The notes under the pieces are model-generated. The model worked only from the letters and a program-made list of their open reading frames with translations. It did not search any database and had not been told where the DNA came from. From Rhynochetos jubatus (Eukaryota > Chordata > Aves > Eurypygiformes > Rhynochetidae): a stretch of DNA of 64,000 bases. Location of the stretch: the NCBI GenBank assembly GCA_027574665.1, contig CM050650.1, forward strand, positions 98,863,086-98,927,085. Direction: 5' to 3'. A program made the translations under genes and the position numbers. This document shows, piece after piece, positions 13,428-25,106 of this stretch (position 1 is its first letter; every line of letters begins with the position of its first letter).

Positions 13428-14019
13428 ATCCTGGGCTGTATCAGGAGAAGCGTGGCCAGCAGGTCGAGGGAAGTGATTCTCCCCCTCTACTCTGCTTTCG
13501 TGAGACCCCACCTGGAGTGCTGTGTCCAGCTGTGGGACCCCCGACATAAAAAGGATGTTGACTGGCTAGAGCGAGTCCAGAGGAGGCCACGGAGATGCTC
13601 AGAGGGCTGGAGCCCCTCTGCTGTGAGAGAGTTGGGCTTGTTCAGCCTGGAGAAGAGAAGGCTCTGGGGAGACCTTATAGCAAGTTCCAGTACCTGAAGG
13701 GGCCTACAAGGAAGCTGGCAGGAGGGACTTTTTACAAGGGCCTGTAGTGACAGGACAAGGGGTAATGGGTTTAAACTGAAAGCAGGGAGATTTAGATTGG
13801 ATATCAGGAAGAAATTCTTCCCAGAGAGGGTGGGGAGGCACTGGAACAGGTTGCCCAGAGAAGTGAGGATGCCCCATCCCTGGAAGTGTCCAAGGCCAGG
13901 CTGGATGAGGCTTGGAGCAACCTGGTCTAGTGGAGGGTGTCCCTGCCCATGGCAGGGGGGTTGGAACTAGATGGTCTTTAAGGTCCCTTCCAACCCAAAC
14001 CATTCTGTGATTCTGTGAA
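13428..14019 (+). mobile_element. CR1 LINE, 5'-truncated
   Basis: This plus-strand copy begins in the last part of ORF2 ([20 protein letters not shown], then RRLWGDLI). It ends in the CR1 3' tail ccattctgtgattctgtgaat. It is little diverged from the other young copies in the window but carries frameshifts. It is in the same orientation as DST, within its first large intron. Confidence 0.95.
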
Positions 14020-14649
14020 TATGCCACATGAGGCATCAGTGTGTACTCCCTTGTTCTGTACAATAATGGTCCTTCACATATCACACAACTGAAATCCAGA
14101 AAAGGACTCATGGATGTGCATGTTTATGTCCTGTTTTATGTGCATGTAATCTTGCATACTTGCTGAGTGGGCATTAAGAGAATATTGGAATGCATCTAAT
14201 GAAGTCAAGCATAGGAGTGTAAGAAATGTAAGGACAAGATTTAGCAATGGCCTGATTTTTATTTTTAAATTGAGCAACAGCGTATTTACCTTAAAGCCAT
14301 ACTAGTGTCTCTTTTAAAAACAAAGTTAGTTTATTAAGGGTTATCCAGAGAGATGAAGCAATAAATGTCTGGTGACAGTGCAAAATAGAGTGTGCAAAAG
14401 CAACAGGTTAATTGGATACCCGAGTTGTCTGGAAGAGACACAAAGATTAATATAAAAAAAAAAATTTATGACTGGTCCAAGCGTAGATGCAAGGACAGAG
14501 CTTTAGGGGGGTGGAACACATGAAATGTGTTCAAATCACAAAGTTCTCGTGCTAATAGAGCGTAGAGCATTGCCCAGATGAGGAAGTGACGGATGAGCCC
14601 AGGGATGCAGCCAAGGATGAATCTTCAGTTAGGAAACATGTGTTATAAG

Positions 14650-14900
14650 GCAAGATCAGGGGTGTTGAACTCGCTTTGTATGGGAGTCTTGTTTAAAGGT
14701 GACTTAATAAAAGTGTTTGAAATGGTAAAGGGACTTTATAAAATGGAGTAGTGTTAGCTGTGCCTGCTATTTGGGAAAATGAGTATCTAAAGTCAAACAG
14801 CTAGAAAACTGCTCCTGTGAAACAAAGAGTGGTTTATTTTCAGTCAACCGTGAGAAATGTTTCCTGTGGGGTGGATTATCAGACTGGTAAGCAAAAGAAA
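14650..14900 (+). mobile_element. Probable old LINE relic (CR1/L3-like ORF2 end)
   Basis: At 14692-14748 the plus strand reads KGDLIKVFEMVKGLYKME. This resembles the conserved end of CR1/L3-type ORF2 (RRLRGDLI followed by a Phe- or Tyr-containing helix and KG). The sequence up to 14900 may continue the element (a KCFLWG-like stretch where CR1 has NFF..RV). No 3' tail is preserved and stops interrupt the frame. The peptide match is the only support. Confidence 0.45.
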
Positions 14901-16950
14901 AGTGGGAAAGTGAGTTTTGGACCACTGGACCTAAACCTGGAATCACCACACTTTGCTTGCAGATGAATAGACGTGCAGAAGAGGCTGGTCACAAGTTTTG
15001 CTCTTTGTGCCATCTCACCACCAGCCCTGGCCACAGGCCCATGCTGGGGCCCTGAGGGAGCTGGTTGGCAGTGGGTGTGCAGCGCTGGAGTGGCTGTGCC
15101 TGTGCAGAGGCAGGGGAAGAGCATCATCTGCAGCCCGGCCCCTTCTTCTTCCAGAAATAAATTTTGGGGTGTAAGGAAAGAGTGTGAGAAATTCAGGGGG
15201 AGGATGTCAATCTGCATGTGTAACCGCTTTGGGTCCCTGATCTCTTGGTGTGACATCAGGTTGGCCACGGACCACAGCTCAGCACCTCGCTGAGATGAGC
15301 AGCCTGCTGGGATGGAAATGACGTGAGGTGGAGTGGCCCTGTGGCGTATCGAGCAGCACTCGTGTGCTTTACTGGGGAATCTAAGAAGTCGGTAGAGCAA
15401 AATAAGTAGTCTTGAAGAAGCAGCCTTGCTTGGCAGATCAATCACATAGGAATATTTTGGCAATCTTGATGTTTTGATGATTACATGCTGCATGGATCTT
15501 GTTGCAGCCTGTTCAGAGTCTGAGAGTGCTTCTCATAAATCATGCTGCATTTGTTGGCGTAGTAAATCTTTATTTTTGTACATAAATACAACTTTTCATA
15601 CAGGAGAGTTTTTTATTCTTTACTCATGGCGTAGGTTTATTTGTTATCATGGTTTGAAGTGTGCTACTATGATTCCTTAATTTTTCAAAGGTGAAAGGAC
15701 TAAAATATGCAAGTTTTCAAAACTTAACAGGAAACTGTTGCCTTACGAGTAGTGCTTTTAATACGATTTGTCCTTTAAAAACAAGGTTAAGAAGCTGAAA
15801 CACTAGGGAAGCTCATCAGGATGTGAGGATCTCATGCAGTGGCCACAGCAGTTTTTCAGCAGTCTGAATGCTGATGGCGTTTTCTGTGGAACAGTGTAAT
15901 TACAGGAGCTTTTAGCTATCTGTGTCTAATATCTCAGAGAAAAGCATTCTACTGTAGCTTAAGTGAATGGGAGTCTTAAGGGATCTTTTTTCCCTGGGCA
16001 TTGAATGAGGTTCTTAAAAGAATAAATTTGAAGTTTATTGTGAAACTCATGGTGGCCTTGTGCCAGCTGTTATTTGGACTTATCAGTGACCTCAGTGGTA
16101 ATTAAGGCCTGACCCTTTTTTCCCAAACACACCCCTTACAGTTCTAACTTTTGAGCCTTATCCCATTTTCCTTTGGAAAAGCAGTAATGCTTTCTGTCTG
16201 TGCTGGGCATTTAATTAACTTTGCTTCCAGAGCGAGAAGAGGGGTACTTGAAAAGACTTTCCCAGGATATGTGGTCTGAAAAGCCTCTGTTGGATCTGTA
16301 ATATTGTAAGTGTTGATAACGCCTGGGGATAAACTGATTTTTATAAAAGCTTGTCATCTGAACTTCAGTTTTTCAAAATAAACTTGTTTCAAATTTGATT
16401 CTAATTTTGCCTGTTCTAGAAACTGTAAGAAAAGCTGAACTGATCACTAGTAGACCTTCATTATAATGTAACTACGGAGATTCCTGAAGTTTTAAGGAAG
16501 ATACTCGATTAGAATAGTCTGCTTTCCTCACCCTGTAGAAATGGATCATTTTGCCAGTGTGTGAGTACAAAACTCTGCATTGTTTCCAAGCCCTGCCGCC
16601 TGCCAGGGCCATGGCAGTTGCCTCACCTCCTTCAGGGAGCTCCTCGTGGCCTCTGGTACATGGGAGTTACCTCTAGTTATTCCTGCCAGATCTGATTATA
16701 TACTTCTTTTCGCCTCGACTCTAGATTCACAGCACATTACTCTTTCTTTGTTTCCGCTCTTTCCTACACTATTTCAGTCAGGAACATGGTCCCGTGCATT
16801 TTAGGTGCTGGTCTGGAACACGCTGTACCCCAACACAAATGTGTGTGAGGCCTACCCGTATGCTGGGTGTATACACAGCAAGGGCCACAGCCCTATTTTC
16901 CTGCCACATTTACTTCTGAGTAAGAAAAAGGGTGTGATTCTTCTGTGTGT

Positions 16951-17290
16951 TCATAGAATCATCACAGAATCGTACAATAGTTTGGGTCAGAAGGGACCTT
17001 TAAAGATCACCTAGTCCAACCCCTGCAGCGAGCAGGAACTCCTTCAACTAGATCAGGTTGCTCAAAGCCTCGTCCAGCCTGACCTTGGACATTTCAAGGG
17101 ATGGGGGATCTACCACCTCTCTGGGAAACCTGCTCCAGTGTTTCGCCATTGTAAAAAAAAAAAAACAAAAAAACAAAAAACCAACCTAAAAAAAATAATA
17201 AAAATTCTTCCTTGTGTTTAATCTAAATCTACCGTCTTCTGTTAAAACCATCACCCGTTATCCTGCTGCAACAGGCCCTACTAAAAAGCA
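16951..17290 (-). mobile_element. CR1 LINE 3' fragment with internal A-rich expansion
   Basis: The reverse-complement CR1 tail (tcatagaatcatcacagaatcg) begins at the left. Conserved 3' blocks follow (gatcaggttgctcaaagcctcgtccagcc split by substitutions, then cagcctgaccttgg). An A-rich stretch at about 17152-17207 interrupts the usual ccaccctc..gtaaaaaa region. The segment ends at tgcaacaggccctactaaaaag. It is diverged, so probably older than the copy at 13428. Confidence 0.9.
17152..17207. repeat. A-rich low-complexity tract inside a CR1
   Basis: This is a run of A's broken by single C, CC and T bases, lying inside the minus-strand CR1 3' fragment. In other copies the same place holds a short run of A's, so it appears to have grown from that. 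Confidence 0.75.
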
Positions 17291-20200
17291 GAGGTGTGGC
17301 AGTGTTAGAAGAGAGCAACCTTCCTCCTGTATGCCGTCCTGTGCATCTTCTGTCCATCGTTTTTAAGACCAAGCTGGTTTTTCTTGCAGAAGCAGGAGAG
17401 ATAATCCTTCCCATTTAGCCGTACAAGCATAATCAGCATATGGCTTTATTGTGTAAAACTACAGATTTTGTTTCAATATCAGCACAATGCAACAAATAAT
17501 ATTAAGAAAAACTGTAAGAAACAAGCTTGCCGTGGAAGATGTCTTGTTTTTTGCCGTGATCCACAGCAAAAATAGAGATCACTGTGCATTTTTAATTCCC
17601 ATGGACATCCAGGGCTGTCTGAGACGTGTAAGGGTGTTCAGGACAGACATCTGTGGGGAACTGGTCAGCAGGAGAGTCAAACCTTAGTCCTTTGGGAGAA
17701 GCAGGCAGAGGTCAAGTGACATAGCCTCTGAACAAAACCAGAAACCAGCCCTATAGCTGTGTGCCCAGGCAGCTGGGTCATGCCTTCGTTAGCTTCGGTG
17801 GAAACAAGAACCAGGCAGACTGTGAAGGCAGTGGTGACAGGTTTGCTGTGACGCCAGCCCGCAGAGGTGGAAGCCAAGCCTGGTGGGCCAGGGTCTTTAA
17901 CTGCAGAAGCAGCATGGAACACGAGGTTGGAAGCGATAGCAACTTGATTGTAAGGACAACCAGATGTGTCAGCTGAACAGTACGGTAAAGCTATGCGAGT
18001 TATGCGGGGTATTAGACTGCTGGCTTTCAGAGGCGGCAGCCATCTTCATTTGTCAAGTGGCTGACGTGCGGGGGTTCAGGCTAGATTGCAGCTCTGTGAC
18101 TGCTGCAGGTTTAAAGCTGGTTTTTTACTAGTGGTAGTGCAGGTTCCCCCAAGGCACTAGACTGCGACGCTTAATCTTACTGGGAAAAGTAGGATATCTC
18201 ATACTCATATCAAGGGGGATGGAGCTTTCCTTGCCACAAACATCGTACTGTACATGCCAGAAGACGAAGATCAGAAGATGAATCACTTCTGAGGCAGTGC
18301 CTTAAATTCTCCCTGTGTCCTTTTGCCTGATGAAGCCATTTTGCTTCTCTTGTTTAAGTTTGGTCAGATGCCCCTCAGCCACTCAGTAGCTCCCACGTTT
18401 TCCTTAAAAAAATCTCATGTCCAAATTATCAAATCTGCCACACGCACATGGCTATCTTGCAAAAAGTTGCCTGAGGTCAGCATGTGACCTACTTTGCACA
18501 TGGACCGTGCAAAATGTAGGGCTGACAATTCTGCTATTTTTATTGAAAAGCCACAAGAACTGTTTGGAAATGCTGCGGGGCTCAGCAGATCCCACAGATC
18601 TATCCAGGGACCCCCATCTCCGTCTAGTCCTCTGTGTTCTGAAGGAGGCTGATGGTGGCAGCAAAACAGCAATGAAATAGTAATATTTGTTTCTTGTGAG
18701 TTTAAAGATATAAGAATTAGTTATGGAAGTTGAGAGCCGAGACTTGCCCAAGTTATAAAGAGAGATGACTTTGAATTTTTTCCTCAAGTGTCAGTGTAGG
18801 ATCTCCTTAAGAAGCACAAGATGCTCCTTTTAAAAGAAGTGATTTGCTGCTTTGAGTGAACTTGCTTGCTGCACGTCAGTCACCCAAATACATCTTTATA
18901 GGTGCACATCTACTGCTCACAGTATTGGAAGAAATTCCTTATTGGCCTGTACTGACGTAGGATGTCCTAAATAATTAATCTGCACAGTAACTGTCAGCAC
19001 TAGGACAGATGTCTAAGGTGTACTGCTGGTTTTCCTGCTTTGACAGCTCTGTGCCACTTTCTTCATACACAGTATGAGTTCATCTCTGAAGCATCTATGT
19101 TTTCTACGAAGATAATTTGGGGAAGATGGTTGTCTCTGAAATACTTTGGAAACCTCAGAACTTAAGAAACAAACAGGTCAACAAATCTTTGTTGTGAGAG
19201 ACAGACCAGCAGGATAACAAAATTATCCTGCATCTAATGGAAAATAACACGTTAGATACAGTAATATTTGCTTATCCCACAATTCAGATACTTGCATGTT
19301 GGGCGACTCCTGTGAGTTCTGCACTGAAAAGAGCGCAGGCGTTAACTTGATGCTGCACAGAGAGTTCTTCAGCTGCGCTTGTGCAGTGTTTTAGATGTAC
19401 ACCCCCTTCCTCTGTCCTTAACCTGATATCCTCCCATGCCTCTGGCCACCAGCCTGTGATGTGGAGCTGCGCTGGCTTGGGATTCTGCTCTCCTAAAGGA
19501 AGTGGAGAGTGGCACATCCTGGCTGGAGGGGCAGGGAGGAGTGGGGAACCCTCTCCCAGGGTTTTATTCTAAAGAAAACTTTGGTTGGAAAGAGTTTAGC
19601 ATGCAGTTTGGCCAGTGGGTGCCCAGTTCTTTGAATAGTAAGATAGGTCTTTGAACAGCAAAATAAAAAGACACAGTTGTTTTGGGTTAGAAATTAAAGA
19701 CCCTTGTGCTTTTCATCTTTTAACCATTTATCATAATCGAATATCGTATCAGGGATTTTAGTGATATCTACGTGGCTTCCCTTTTCTTTCTTTTCACCAC
19801 AGATGTAGTAGAAGAATGTATGTTCTGTTTCTTTGTTCAGCTTAACAGTACTTCATTTTTAACAGAGATTTTTTTATCTTGGAAATCTTTTTAGAATTAA
19901 GTGCTTACAGGATTTTTTTTTTTCTAATCACAACTAAAATTAATATTACATTATTCTGTGTAGGGGGGTGTGTGAAACTATGTATGTGTATAAGGGTGCT
20001 GGTGTGTAACTTGACTGCATATGTAGAGCCTGTATAAGTGTTTTGGAAAATACCAGTTGTAATTCCTTGTGGAACAGCCTTCTAGATGATTTATTCTGCC
20101 CAGTCTTCTGCGTGAGCTTAAATGTGCTCTGATATTCTTCTCAAATAAGAAGATGGTTTTTGTGAAAACAGATTGCAATTTAATGTTTAAAAGTTGAAAT

Positions 20201-21193
20201 AAGAAAACCTGAACTAAAAAGCATTGATGAAGCTGTTCACCAGTATGAAGACAGTTATGTATTCAACTGGATGGTTCTAGAAATTCCCCCAGAATTCAGG
20301 CGAACAGAGCTGTTGTATAATTCGAAGATCTGGGTCAATTCCTGCTGCCCTGGTCATACACAGAGAAATGTTGTCAGTCGGAGGAGTGTTCCATAGATCT
20401 CCTTTTGGAAGTACAGTTAATCTCTAGCAGAGGAGGTAACTTCAGAAGAAATTTTTGATGTCCTGTTTTATCCTCTGTGGACATAGGAAGTTTTTGATCT
20501 GGTGCCTCAATGGGAATGCCATGGAACCGGCATTAAATTGTAGCTGGAAAGCCCTCAACCTCTGCCCTGTGTCAAAAATCTCTGCTTCTGAGAAGTTTAA
20601 CATATAAAGAAGATATGGCTGAAATTGTTAAAGGAAGTTCAAATAAAGTTATATTTAAGCTAATACTAAGAAACAGAAAGTTAGCCTGTGGATAGACATC
20701 TCTCAGCTTGTTGTGCCTATTGGAAAAATTAGGGCTTTCAGGCTGACCCTCTTCTCGTTACACCTGCTCCCTCGCTCACGGTTGGCCTCACAGGGTCTGT
20801 GGTTATCAACCCTTCTCAGCCCGATTCAGCTGAACGAGGTCAGCTGGCAAAGGCTGACCATCTATTAGGATGCTCCAAAGGAGGGGTAGGTTAGGTTGTG
20901 GACTGCCGGTGGGGAGTGTAGCTGAGCTGTAGGGAACAATGATGGCTGCCACCAGCACAGGAAGGGCTGTGTGTGTCCTTGTCTTGGCTAGATCAACCCA
21001 ATGTCATGTTTCTTTGGTGTGGTACGTAGGGTGGATGTGTGGGCCATTAGGAACACTCACTAAGTACGGGAAATCCAAGGTGACAGAGCATGTTGTTAAT
21101 TGGTCGGTGGGATGCTTTGATTAGTAATAAGTTCAAGGCCAGAAAATGCCTTAACTTTTGCCCTAACTCCAGTGAACATGCAGGCTGAGGATG

Positions 21194-21631
21194 ATCATAG
21201 AATCATAGGATGGTTTGGGTTGGAAGGGACCTTAAAGACCATGCAGTTCCAACCCTCCACTAGACCAGGTTGCTCAAAGCCTTATCCAGCCTGACCTTGA
21301 AGACAGCCAGGGATGGGGCACCCACAGCTTTTCTGGGCAACCTGTTCCAGTGCCTCACCACCCTTTCTGGGAAGAATTTCTTCCTGATACCCAATCTAAA
21401 TCTCCCTGCTTTCAATTTAAACCCATGACCCCTTGTCCTGTCACTACAGGCCCTTGTAAAAAGTCCGCCCCGCTTCCCCCCCCCCCCCCCCAGCTTCCTT
21501 GTAGACCCTTCAGGTACTGGAAGGCTGCAGAACAAGCCCAGCTCTCAGCCTGTCCCCATAGCAGAGGGGCTCCAGTCCTCTGAGCATCTTCATGGCCTCC
21601 TCTGGACTCGCTCCAACTGGTCGATATCCTT
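21194..21631 (-). mobile_element. CR1 LINE 3' fragment with a poly-C run
   Basis: The reverse-complement CR1 tail (atcatagaatcataggatgg) lies at the left. The element runs to tggtcgatatcct at the right and is 5'-truncated. It keeps the conserved 3' blocks but has a run of 16 C's at 21476-21491, where other copies have only 5-8 C's before agcttccttgtag. It lies about 400 bases upstream of a CH1 exon, antisense to DST. Confidence 0.94.
21476..21491. repeat. Poly-C run inside CR1
   Basis: Sixteen C's between aaaaagtccgccccgctt and agcttccttgtag of the minus-strand CR1. Confidence 0.9.
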
Positions 21632-22040
21632 ATGTATATATGTTGTGTGGTTTTTTGGTTACAATTAATTACATGTTGCTGGTGTTGTCTGTTACTGGTC
21701 GTCATTTAGGTCAAAATAAGTTGGTATCTGGTGTCATTTAAATCGTCAGATACGGATTTTTTTGGTGCTGTATGTGTTCATTACTCATTACTTCGTAGTA
21801 TTTTATTATTCTTTTCAGTAAAATGAAATCAAATGTGATGGAACTGTGTGGGTGCAGACATAGATGTGAATTTTGCCTGTTTGGGTTTGTAAATTTGTCA
21901 TGAAAGTGAATAGGTTTGAAAAGGCATGCTGAGGTCTATCTGAGGTTTATCTGTATAAGAAAAGATATGTGTTAATATGAGTGTGAATTCTCAGGTATAA
22001 ATGGGGATCTTCTATTTAATTTTTGCATTTCTCTGCGCAG

Positions 22041-22130
22041 GTTCGAAAGCATGTGAATGACCTATATGAAGACCTAAGGGATGGACATAACTTAATCTCA
22101 CTTCTAGAAGTCCTTTCTGGAGACACCTTG
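22041..22130 (+). CDS. DST: Dystonin exon: CH1 core
   Basis: This 90-nt, phase-0 exon encodes [15 protein letters not shown], then [15 protein letters not shown]. It carries the plakin CH1 core motif [13 protein letters not shown]. It is bounded by acceptor ctctgcgcag and donor gtaagc. KHVND and SGDTL fit DST as I recall it (MACF1 has KHIND and SGIKL). The end at DTL is where plakins either join PREKGRMRF directly or first include a small alternative exon, which is present next. Confidence 0.95.
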
Positions 22131-22673
22131 GTAAGCTTTTAGATCAGAATGCAAAGGTTCCCGTTTGTTATGTGGACATATGCTCTGTTTGTGAACTCTT
22201 TTCATACTGACTGCTGGAGGTTTCTTTGATATTTTCCATAATCCTTGACTTGATACCAAAGACAGAAGTTGTATTTCTGTTGGTAAAATAGTCCACTGTT
22301 GAGTCCACTGTGAATGCTGTGGGGGAATGCAGTCTGTTCTCTTCATTTCTTGTGGTCAGTGAGACTTCCTTTCTTAATAGGGTAATGCGCTATTTTTTCT
22401 GCTCTTCCCTTTTCTTTTCAATTTTTCTTTTAACAAGTGTTGGATGCTTAACATCCCTTTGCATTAAAGGGAGTAACTTACAAGTAGCAAGGATAAAATG
22501 TCCCTGAAATTGTCTAACACACTCCTCAGGTGTCATTTCCTTTCTTTGTGAGCATTACTTCCCTTGCTTGGTATTTGTTCTCTTCATTATGTTCTTCTTT
22601 TCATGCTCTTCTTTTCATTTGTGGTCTGTCTTGTGTTTTTGCTGTCCTGTCTCCTGTCTGTTATATTCATTAG
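22131..22673 (+). other. DST: DST intron, 543 nt
   Basis: A short intron between the CH1 core exon and the alternative micro-exon, starting gtaagc and ending ttatattcattag. It is pyrimidine-rich over 22380-22660. Nothing else was recognised. Confidence 0.85.
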
Positions 22674-22772
22674 CCAAGAGAGCGAGATTTTTTGAAGACC
22701 TTACGGTTGGTGAGTTCAACAGAAGCATGCGCAAATGAACAGCATGAGGATGTGGAGGATGAGGATAAGGGG
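22674..22772 (+). CDS. DST: Dystonin alternative CH1 micro-exon with two donors (36 or 99 nt)
   Basis: The short form, 22674-22709 (36 nt), encodes PRERDFLKTLRL and ends at donor gtgagt. I recall a similar 36-nt alternative CH1 insert in plectin and DST. Reading on without a stop, 22710-22772 adds 21 codons (VSSTEACANEQHEDVEDEDKG split as VSSTEACANE and QHEDVEDEDKG) and ends at a second, weaker donor, gtaggt. All three choices (skip, 36 nt, 99 nt) keep the frame, because the neighbouring exons are phase 0. The insert falls in the CH1 loop before PREKGRMRF. The long form would add a strongly acidic stretch, which could weaken binding to acidic actin. The exon is firm; use of the second donor is inferred. 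Confidence 0.8.
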
Positions 22773-25028
22773 GTAGGTGCCGACCCCCGTAACTGTACTA
22801 ACGTAGTGTTTGAAGTGTGGTGTTTGCTCTTGTAAATTCTTAGTTTGGTGTGCTGCAGTAGTGTGCTGTAGAAATGACAAAGGAACTCACGTTGGTGAAC
22901 CGGGATGTGTATGTTTATGATGGGGGTATGGTAAAGCCAAATTTTTATTCAGCCTTTTTGCGGACAGCTAAAACGCAAATGTTCAAGATTTCTGTTTGTT
23001 TTCTTGCCTTAAACTGCACAAAACCATGGTGCAAAATATGTACTAAACAATGTTGTCAATCTGTTCTAAAATAATCCTTTTTAATGATACATAGGGAAAT
23101 ACCGTAATTCCATTAAACCAAGATTCGTTTTTTCACTTGCGAGTGGTATTGCCCATATACAAGCAGTTCAGGCAAAGTCTTGAAGGCTCTCCTTAGTGAA
23201 CTCAATGGCAAAAAATTGATTTGTCTTAATTAAAAGCACCAATCTACTGCGCTCATGGTGTATTCGACATAATACTGGATAATGTTTTGAAATGAGGCAA
23301 TTCAGATGTGCAGCTCTACTTGTTGGAATTTATCGAATGTAATAACTATTTTTAGCAAAGCAGCTAGTCAGAGCAGAATTCAAGGGACAGCTCAGGATAG
23401 TGGGTACTAAATATACAGATTTTTGCACGGTTTATCTTTCTCTCAACAAATGCGGAATTATCATTTCACTGTATTTTAACCATCCAGAAGGGAAGCATCT
23501 ACTTATAAAGTGTAAAATGCTGGGTGCTTGTTAGTCCAAGTGAGCTGTACCATGCCTTTGTAGACCTCGCATTATTGGTGTTTGCTAAAGCAACTTGCTG
23601 TCATAGGGCCCGAGTGCCACCTTGGCTCCTCGCGTGTTGCGCTACAGTTGTGATTTTGGTGGAATTGGTGGGCTTTTTTTCTGGGGCATAACATAACTCA
23701 AAATGCTGCGTTTTAGCTGTACATTGAAAAAAATATTTCCCTTCTGAGATGCTATGCCTAACTATATAGCCTGGGATTTATTATACCCTCTTTTATGTGG
23801 AAAACCAAGTTCCAGGTCTGCAGTCCTTCGTTCCATCTGGGGGAGCTGCTCGGTAGCAAGGGCTGCAGGGCTTGATCCTGGGCTGTCGGTGTGAAAAACA
23901 AGGGGCTAAATCAAAGGTTCTATCATCAAAATTAAAATTCTTCGTGTTTTAGTTTATGCTTCTTATTCAACTCCATTTCCGCATGTTTCCTTTTGGCAAG
24001 CGTCTGATACTCCGCAGGGTTAAAAAAACCGAAGGCAGTTATGGAAGGCTTGGGCTTGTCTGTGTGTCTCGCAGTGATTGTCTGAGGAAATACTCATATT
24101 CATGGCTGATCCTTAGCAATTATAGTCCGCTTCAGTTTATTGCTGTGAAAGTTTGTGAAAAATCTGAAATAAGGAAGAAGAATAGAAGGATTTGGATGCT
24201 GATGATATAGATTTAACTGCTTTCCCATTGCTGATGAGTGACAGCTAAGTAAAGTATGCTTCTTCTTGTGTGATTCTTCTTCTTGGTGATTTTACACTAA
24301 CTGCATGCAGTTTTGCCATGTTTCCATTAACACACCACTCATGCTTATTTTACAGTTTCTTCTTGCTAGTTTTGACTTTGCTTTGAGTGACTTGTTGAGA
24401 TTTTTTCACACTTTATAATGTTCTGTCCAAGTCAAGAATTTAAACTTACGCTCAAGGGCTGTATCTGTTGTATTATTCAGTTTGGAGGAAGGTATTCTTT
24501 CTATTAAAGACTTTAAAGAAATATATATATTGATATCTTCATGTTTATGCAGTCATACCATAAATAAACAACATTAAATCGTAAAGCTGCATACAGAGGT
24601 AAGCTTTTCCATCGCACAGTTTACCAGAGCAACATAAAGGTCCATGACATTACTTTACATTTTGCTTTGCCTAGTATACTGTAAATCTTTTATAATAATA
24701 TACTGCGGTTTGGTTTCCGTAAGTAGATTCATGTAGGGCCTTTTTTAGCCTTCTTGACCTAAATAGTACTTTACAGGGGAACAGTTAGCAGCCTGCATGG
24801 ATCAAAGTTGCAGTTTGGGACAACTGATCTCTCTTGCCATCCACTGTGCTTAAAAAATGTCAACTACAGTTTAAAAAAGAAAATTTCTTAAAACACACTT
24901 TTCCACCAAAGGTATTGGCTTCATTAAAACTGTGGTGTTTCGAGTGTTTTACATGGTGTCGTTTAAATCGGGCTGTTTGTTCTTCCGTCTGACGAGAAAA
25001 TCTCACAACTATTGTTTTCCAATTTTAG
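22773..25028 (+). other. DST: DST intron, about 2.3 kb
   Basis: The intron lies between the alternative micro-exon and the PREKGRMRF exon and ends in ccaattttag. No CR1 or other recognisable repeat is present. Open frames are short and unremarkable. Confidence 0.8.
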
Positions 25029-25106
25029 CCCCGAGAAAAAGGTCGGATGCGTTTTCACAGACTCCAGAACGTCCAAATTGCACTTGACTATTTGAAAAAA
25101 CGCCAG
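25029..25106 (+). CDS. DST: Dystonin exon: CH1 middle
   Basis: This 78-nt, phase-0 exon encodes PREKGRMRFHRLQ, then NVQIALDYLKKRQ, an invariant plakin CH1 segment. Its 78-nt length is what I recall for the equivalent plectin exon. Acceptor tttccaattttag and donor gtatgg flank it. DYL rather than DFL favours DST over MACF1. It joins in frame to SGDTL, or to either end of the alternative micro-exon, and to [10 protein letters not shown] downstream. Confidence 0.95.

Larger units (their letters stand above)
1609..22040 (+). other. DST: DST intron, about 20.4 kb, rich in CR1
   Basis: The intron lies between two CH1 exons whose phases join in frame (LMK to VRKHV). It holds recognisable CR1 copies near 4.2-5.1, 8.7-10.1, 13.4-14.0, 17.0-17.3 and 21.2-21.6 kb. 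It also holds degraded LINE pieces near 11.6-12.6 and 14.7-14.9 kb. The stretches 1.6-4.2, 5.2-8.7, 10.1-11.5, 15.0-16.9 and 17.3-21.1 kb showed no gene, RNA gene or clear repeat. The many short open frames there look random. Plectin has a tiny alternative exon at this position; I could not identify an equivalent by eye. Confidence 0.8.

Noticed and set aside
14879-15493. 204-codon open frame on the minus strand
   Set aside because: It has no recognisable domain, a mixed low-information composition and no splice or promoter context, and it borders an old LINE relic. A long chance frame is likelier; codon conservation in other birds would test this.
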